Below the pieces are notes generated by a model. The model was not told the origin of the DNA. It was given only the letters and a program-made list of their open reading frames with translations, and ran no database searches. A DNA stretch of 25,416 bases from Clostridiales bacterium (GTDB taxonomy: Bacteria > Bacillota > Clostridia > Christensenellales > UBA3700), in NCBI GenBank assembly GCA_014799645.1, contig JAAVHQ010000020.1, forward strand, positions 1 through 25,416. The letters run 5' to 3'. Shown here piece after piece: positions 22,104 through 25,416 of the stretch. Numbering within the stretch: position 1 is the stretch's first letter; each line of letters begins with the position of its first letter. Position numbers and translations under genes: made by a program.

Positions 22104-22922
22104 TTATATTTTTTTGTCGGTTGAAGGAATTACTCCGTAATAGTGGAAGATATTCATATCCTGAGGAATGTTTTTGCCGTGATTGCCGAGCAAGTACCAT
22201 TCTCTATGCGTGCCGTGGTCGGGCGCGTAGCCTATCAAAGAGTTGTGATTAGTCCAGCATTTTGCGACTTGGTTTGCAAGTCTATCAAATGATGAAGAAT
22301 AATGGTCGATTGCCCTTTGCGAGCGTTTGGAATTTGGGTGAGAGCGGTGCATCACGTCGTCGTACTCTTGATTGTATACGCATATCAAATCGTACTTGTC
22401 TTGTTCGATTAGTTCCAACGCTTTCGTCACGACTTGCCCATCGTAGTCTTCAATGTAGTAATCCATATCCCTTTCGTTGAATATTTTGGACATACTCGAA
22501 TTTTCTACTGTGACGATACAAGGCTTTTTGCCTGCTCTAAGCATCGCGTCGAAAATGCTGTCGATTTTAATTACGGGTTTTTCATAGTGGAGAATACCGT
22601 GTACGCTTGGACTTGCGCCCGTGTACATACTGCCGAAACATACGGGGGTCTTTGGCGGAACTACCGACAAAAGAGGCAATTCGAGGGGAGCGTGTTCTTT
22701 TACGCTTGCAAATTTATCCGCATACTTTTGACAAGTCCACTGACCGATAGCGTCGGGATTGAACATCAACACTCTGTCAATTTGTTTGCCGTCCGTTTTT
22801 TCAAATACGTAGTCGACGAGCGTGTCAATTACGCCCTCGCTGTTTTTAGGCGGTTCTACGCCCATAACTTTGCACAAAGAGCCTGTAAGATGAGTTAGCG
22901 GTGTAGTATTGAATTCGTTCAT
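22104..22922 (-). CDS. Alkaline-phosphatase-superfamily phosphodiesterase / nucleotide-pyrophosphatase-like protein
   Basis: A 272-residue hydrolase-like protein without a signal peptide, so probably cytoplasmic. Features of the type I phosphodiesterase/nucleotide pyrophosphatase group are visible: FNPDAIG (Asp57, candidate metal ligand), PPKTPVCFGSMYTG with Thr92 as candidate nucleophile and the following ASPSVHGI, a YDDVMHRSHP segment (Asp188, Asp189, His192), the YAPDHG motif (Asp235, His236) and a C-terminal His248 (LGNHGKN). Typical members are longer, so this is a compact form; the substrate is unknown. The ATG overlaps the TGA of the transporter gene by one base (TGATG), with GGAGG 10 bases upstream, so the two are translationally coupled and the substrate may be the imported compound. 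Confidence 0.72.
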   Translation of the reverse strand: MNEFNTTPLTHLTGSLCKVMGVEPPKNSEGVIDTLVDYVFEKTDGKQIDRVLMFNPDAIGQWTCQKYADKFASVKEHAPLELPLLSVVPPKTPVCFGSMYTGASPSVHGILHYEKPVIKIDSIFDAMLRAGKKPCIVTVENSSMSKIFNERDMDYYIEDYDGQVVTKALELIEQDKYDLICVYNQEYDDVMHRSHPNSKRSQRAIDHYSSSFDRLANQVAKCWTNHNSLIGYAPDHGTHREWYLLGNHGKNIPQDMNIFHYYGVIPSTDKKI

Positions 22923-24544
22923 CAGCCGAGTTCCTCCAACAACGCTTGTCTTTCGGCTTTTTCTTCCTCGGTGAGAGTATCGTTTTCGCCTGCGCGTTGC
23001 TTTTCAAGATAGTATTTAATACGGGTAAGTTTTTGGTCGTTGACTTTGTACTTCAACGAAGCCCAAATCGCAAGACCTATCATCACGACGACTACGACCG
23101 CGAAAAGTACTCTGATTGCAGTCGTTACGCTTGTCGGATAGGCAAGTAGCATTTGCGAAGTATCGATTGTCTGTCCTTGCGCTTCCGCTTCGGCAATGAG
23201 CGCTTTGTTTTGCAAGATTTCATCGGTATACGCGCTGTACTTCACGCACGCAAGCACAAGCAATACCGTGCTTTGAGCGATTGCCGTGCCTATCTTTCTC
23301 GTAAAAGTCATTAGTCCGCTATACGTACCCGTGTCCTTGACGCCCGTTTTGAGTTCCGCCACGTCTTGCGTGTCGGCAAATATAAGCCAAGGCATCATTT
23401 GCGCTCCGCCAAAGCCCGTACCCATTACCGCCGAGCAAAGAAGTAGCAGCCAACTTATATTCGCGTTCGTCGTGTTGGGGAATACCGCAAGGCCGATTGC
23501 GCCCAAAATGTAGCAAGGCAATCCCCATCGGAAAGCGTACTGCTTGCCCTTAGTGCTTTTGAGTTTCATATTGAGAGGATAGGTCACAGCCGCCATTACC
23601 ATCATTGGCGCGACTATGAACATAGAACTCATTTTCATACCGAAAATAGTGATATTCGGCACTACCGCGGTTACGTAGTAGAGCACCAACGCGGATATGA
23701 AATCGTAGCATCCGAATGCGGTAATATACATTATCAAATGGTATCTATACGATTTGTTTTTTAGAGGCGTTGCATAACTCTTGAAAGAAAACTTGCTCTT
23801 TTTCGTCTTGTCGTAGGGTATGCGTTCTTTGCTGAAAATACCCGCGATGACAGTCGATATGCCAAAGATTACACCGCAAAGTATTGCTACTATAAGAAAG
23901 AATCCCGTTTCGTTGATAGAGCCGAACGCCGAAGTGTCGTGATTGATATACGCCGTGTACGCTTCCGTCGCCGCCGCAGGGATGAGGTAGAACGCGCCCG
24001 AAGCGAGTATCGAATAGATGAGTTTGACGGAATTTGCTTTGTTGCGCTCTTTGAAGTCGCCCGAAATTTCCGCGCTCAAAGACGCGTACGGGACTTGCGA
24101 AATAGTGTTGACCGTGCAAAGTAGGAAATAGCCTATGCAAGCGTAAGTTATTCTAAGCGCCGCGCTTTGGATATGTCTTGCCCACGGCATAAACATTATC
24201 GCGAACGCGACGGGAACGAGCGCGCCGCCGATAATTATCCACGGACGTCTTCGACCGAGTTTCGTCCTAGTGTTGTCGGATATTACGCCCATAAGCGGGT
24301 CGGAAATCGCATCCCATACTTTTGACACGACTATGATAATCGCCGCATAAAGTTCGGCGTGAGGTATGCCTACCAAAATCAAGTTGGTGAGGAAGAAGGT
24401 AAGCACAACGCCCAAAAGCGCGGCGTAACCGCCGCCGTATATCTCGCCTGCGCCGTACGCCCATCTTTCCAACTTCGTCATCTTTGGAGCAGTGGCGGTT
24501 TGCGTGTTTTCCTTGTTGATTTCGCTTTGAATATCTTTTGACAT
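22922..24544 (-). CDS. Sugar:cation symporter of the GPH/MFS family
   Basis: A 540-residue membrane transporter with about twelve hydrophobic segments. The GPH (glycoside-pentoside-hexuronide) signature is clear in the first third: WDAISDPLMGVISDNTRTKLGRRRPWI, a loop between segments 2 and 3. The C-terminal tail of about 60 residues is charged and Glu-rich (KYYLEKQRAGENDTLTEEEK). The substrate cannot be read from sequence; the family carries glycosides, pentosides and hexuronides with Na+ or H+. I use ATG 24544, which has AAGGGAACAAGGGAAAAAG upstream, rather than a longer frame starting at 24589 that covers the promoter region. The next gene is fused to its stop by a one-base overlap. A 16-bp A+T palindrome (24564-24579) upstream may be an operator. 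Confidence 0.88.
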   Translation of the reverse strand: MSKDIQSEINKENTQTATAPKMTKLERWAYGAGEIYGGGYAALLGVVLTFFLTNLILVGIPHAELYAAIIIVVSKVWDAISDPLMGVISDNTRTKLGRRRPWIIIGGALVPVAFAIMFMPWARHIQSAALRITYACIGYFLLCTVNTISQVPYASLSAEISGDFKERNKANSVKLIYSILASGAFYLIPAAATEAYTAYINHDTSAFGSINETGFFLIVAILCGVIFGISTVIAGIFSKERIPYDKTKKSKFSFKSYATPLKNKSYRYHLIMYITAFGCYDFISALVLYYVTAVVPNITIFGMKMSSMFIVAPMMVMAAVTYPLNMKLKSTKGKQYAFRWGLPCYILGAIGLAVFPNTTNANISWLLLLCSAVMGTGFGGAQMMPWLIFADTQDVAELKTGVKDTGTYSGLMTFTRKIGTAIAQSTVLLVLACVKYSAYTDEILQNKALIAEAEAQGQTIDTSQMLLAYPTSVTTAIRVLFAVVVVVMIGLAIWASLKYKVNDQKLTRIKYYLEKQRAGENDTLTEEEKAERQALLEELG

Positions 24545-24636
24545 AACTTTTTCCCTTGTTCCCTTATTATATATAATAATACAATACAATTATATGGCAG
24601 GTGGCAGGCTATGTCAATAGGGGATTTGAATTTTAA

Positions 24637-24666
24637 TTGACTTATATTTTCGCTATGTGCTAAAAT
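24637..24666 (+). promoter_or_regulatory. luxS promoter (leaderless architecture)
   Basis: TTGACT (24637-24642), 18-bp spacer, TAAAAT (24661-24666), then TCAAGT and the ATG at 24673. No SD is present. Confidence 0.65.
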
Positions 24667-24672
24667 TCAAGT

Positions 24673-25098
24673 ATGGACAATATAAAATCTTTTGAATTAG
24701 ACCACGACACAATGACCCCAGGCTTTTACTGCTTGGGCGAAGCCAATGGCGTGTATACCTACGATATGCGCTTCAAGTACCCCAACAAGGGCGACTATAT
24801 CTCATACGCCGCATTGCACTCGATTGAGCATCTTTTTGCCGTCGTAATTCGCAATAGCGAAATCAAAGACAAAGTCGTCTACTTCGGACCTATGGGTTGC
24901 AGAACGGGTTGCTATTTGCTCCTTTTCGGCATCAAGGAAGAGCAGGCGAGAGAAATGACAATTAAGTGTCTTAAAAGATGCTTAGACCTCGATTACGTCC
25001 CAGGCACTCAACCCAAAGAGTGCGGCAACTATCGCGAGCACAATCTCGAAGAAGCGCAAGAGGAAATCAAAGCCTACTTGAAAGTTTTGCAAGGATAA
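24673..25098 (+). CDS. luxS: S-ribosylhomocysteine lyase LuxS (autoinducer-2 synthesis)
   Basis: Cleaves S-ribosylhomocysteine to homocysteine and 4,5-dihydroxy-2,3-pentanedione, the precursor of autoinducer-2, within the activated methyl cycle. The 141 residues are slightly shorter than the usual 150-160, mostly in the N-terminal half. The metal site is intact: His49-Ser-Ile-Glu-His53 (HxxEH) and Cys117 in KECGNYREH; catalytic Cys76 lies in MGCRTGCYLL, and the N-terminal ELDH (8-11) is present. The start ATG is 6 bases after the -10 box, predicting a leaderless mRNA. A weak AGGATAA / TTATCCT hairpin overlaps the stop (25092-25112) without a T tract. It is divergent from the sugar symporter. 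No pfs/mtnN gene is nearby. Confidence 0.95.
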   Translation: MDNIKSFELDHDTMTPGFYCLGEANGVYTYDMRFKYPNKGDYISYAALHSIEHLFAVVIRNSEIKDKVVYFGPMGCRTGCYLLLFGIKEEQAREMTIKCLKRCLDLDYVPGTQPKECGNYREHNLEEAQEEIKAYLKVLQG

Positions 25099-25153
25099 CG
25101 ACAATTTATCCTGTAATCGACAAAATTTAATAATAAAAAATATCGTATTCTGT

Positions 25154-25182
25154 TTGATATATCCAAATGATTGTGATATACT
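25154..25182 (+). promoter_or_regulatory. Promoter of tRNA-Ser
   Basis: TTGATA (25154-25159), 17-bp spacer, TATACT (25177-25182), predicted start near 25189, six bases before the mature tRNA. Confidence 0.65.
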
Positions 25183-25194
25183 CATTATTGTCGC

Positions 25195-25285
25195 GGAAGC
25201 GTATCGAAGTGGTCATAACGGGCTTGACTCGAAATCAAGTAGCCGAGCAATCGGCTCGAGGGTTCGAATCCCTCCGCTTCCGCCA
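25195..25285 (+). tRNA. tRNA-Ser, anticodon CGA
   Basis: A class II tRNA of 91 bases with encoded CCA. The acceptor stem GGAAGCG (25195-25201) pairs with CGCTTCC (25275-25281), then discriminator G and CCA. The anticodon stem CTTGA / TCAAG encloses loop CTCGAAA, so the anticodon is CGA, reading UCG codons. The long variable arm (AGCCGA / TCGGCT) is the mark of serine tRNA. The T arm is GAGGG-TTCGAAT-CCCTC. A further hairpin (CGTCAAGA / TCTTGGCG, about 25287-25308) follows it. Confidence 0.93.
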
Positions 25286-25316
25286 GCGTCAAGAAATGCC
25301 TCTTGGCGAGAAACAT

Positions 25317-25344
25317 AAAAAAGCGAGGTTTGCCTCGCTTTTTT
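25317..25344. terminator. Bidirectional terminator between tRNA-Ser and the minus-strand gene
   Basis: A6-GCGAGG (25317-25328), loop TTTG, CCTCGC-T6 (25333-25344). It ends the tRNA transcript, and its A run serves the minus-strand gene whose stop abuts it at 25345. Confidence 0.85.
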
Positions 25345-25416
25345 CTATTCCATTGCTTTGGGCATTTCTTTCGGCATTGCAGTGCGGAGGGACAGTTCGA
25401 AATAGTGACGCTCGCT
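25345..25416 (-). CDS. C-terminal end of an unrecognised protein (rest outside window)
   Basis: On the minus strand the frame is open from the window edge to a TAG (25347-25345), encoding 23 residues ending PKEMPKAME. The stop abuts a bidirectional terminator, as expected for a real gene end. The fragment is too short to assign a family, and the start lies beyond 25416. Confidence 0.45.
   Translation of the reverse strand, partial: SERHYFELSLRTAMPKEMPKAME

Overview
The window reads as a stretch of an anaerobic, low-to-moderate G+C Bacillota chromosome, most likely class Clostridia and probably an uncultured gut lineage. Support comes from strong Shine-Dalgarno sites (AGGAGG/GGAG), sigma-A type promoters (TTGACA-17-TATAAT), SecG and SmpB of Gram-positive type, a split transketolase, an oxygen-protection set (rubredoxin, two di-iron ferritin-like proteins) and LuxS. 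This taxonomic call is inference; no marker rRNA is present.

Layout. 1-1213: end of an unrecognised gene, an intergenic inverted-repeat element, and a di-iron ferritin-like protein on the minus strand. 1532-4584: secG, then smpB-metY-metA, so tmRNA-dependent ribosome rescue is physically joined to homocysteine synthesis through O-acetylhomoserine. 4643-6260: a small lipoprotein and a WYL-domain regulator, both minus. 6261-6694: an intergenic region with three perfect DnaA boxes. 6695-9717: two membrane proteins, the second large, carrying Glu/Pro-rich tracts and a uL15-like C-terminus. 9902-13165: a small atypical kinase with an XRE regulator, a tRNA/DNA-type N6-adenine methyltransferase homologue, a cupin, a 51-residue rubredoxin and a YjjG-type HAD nucleotidase. 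13294-15418: an A+T-rich restriction-modification pair (C5-cytosine methyltransferase and endonuclease) that looks acquired. 15523-17287: the two transketolase subunits, minus. 17450-21135: a 411-residue ferritin-like protein, a second copy of the intergenic repeat, a palindrome-rich stretch, proS and a zinc-ribbon membrane protein. 21335-24544: a YhhN-family protein, and a phosphodiesterase-like enzyme translationally coupled to a GPH-type sugar transporter, all minus. 24673-25416: luxS, tRNA-Ser(CGA) and the tail of a minus-strand gene.

Functional links. MetA (with the acetyl-CoA-type Glu111) and MetY make homocysteine by direct sulfhydrylation, and LuxS returns homocysteine from S-ribosylhomocysteine, so two routes into the methionine cycle lie in one window. 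No SAM riboswitch is visible before metY.

Most notable non-gene signals: (i) five genes whose start codon lies exactly 6 nt after a good -10 hexamer, predicting leaderless mRNAs beside neighbours with strong SD sites; (ii) a dispersed intergenic inverted-repeat family at 321-672 and 18713-18875; (iii) two hairpins sharing an apical CGTACAT-NNA-GTACG palindrome; (iv) the DnaA-box cluster; (v) two perfect CAAATG-NN-CATTTG palindromes upstream of proS.
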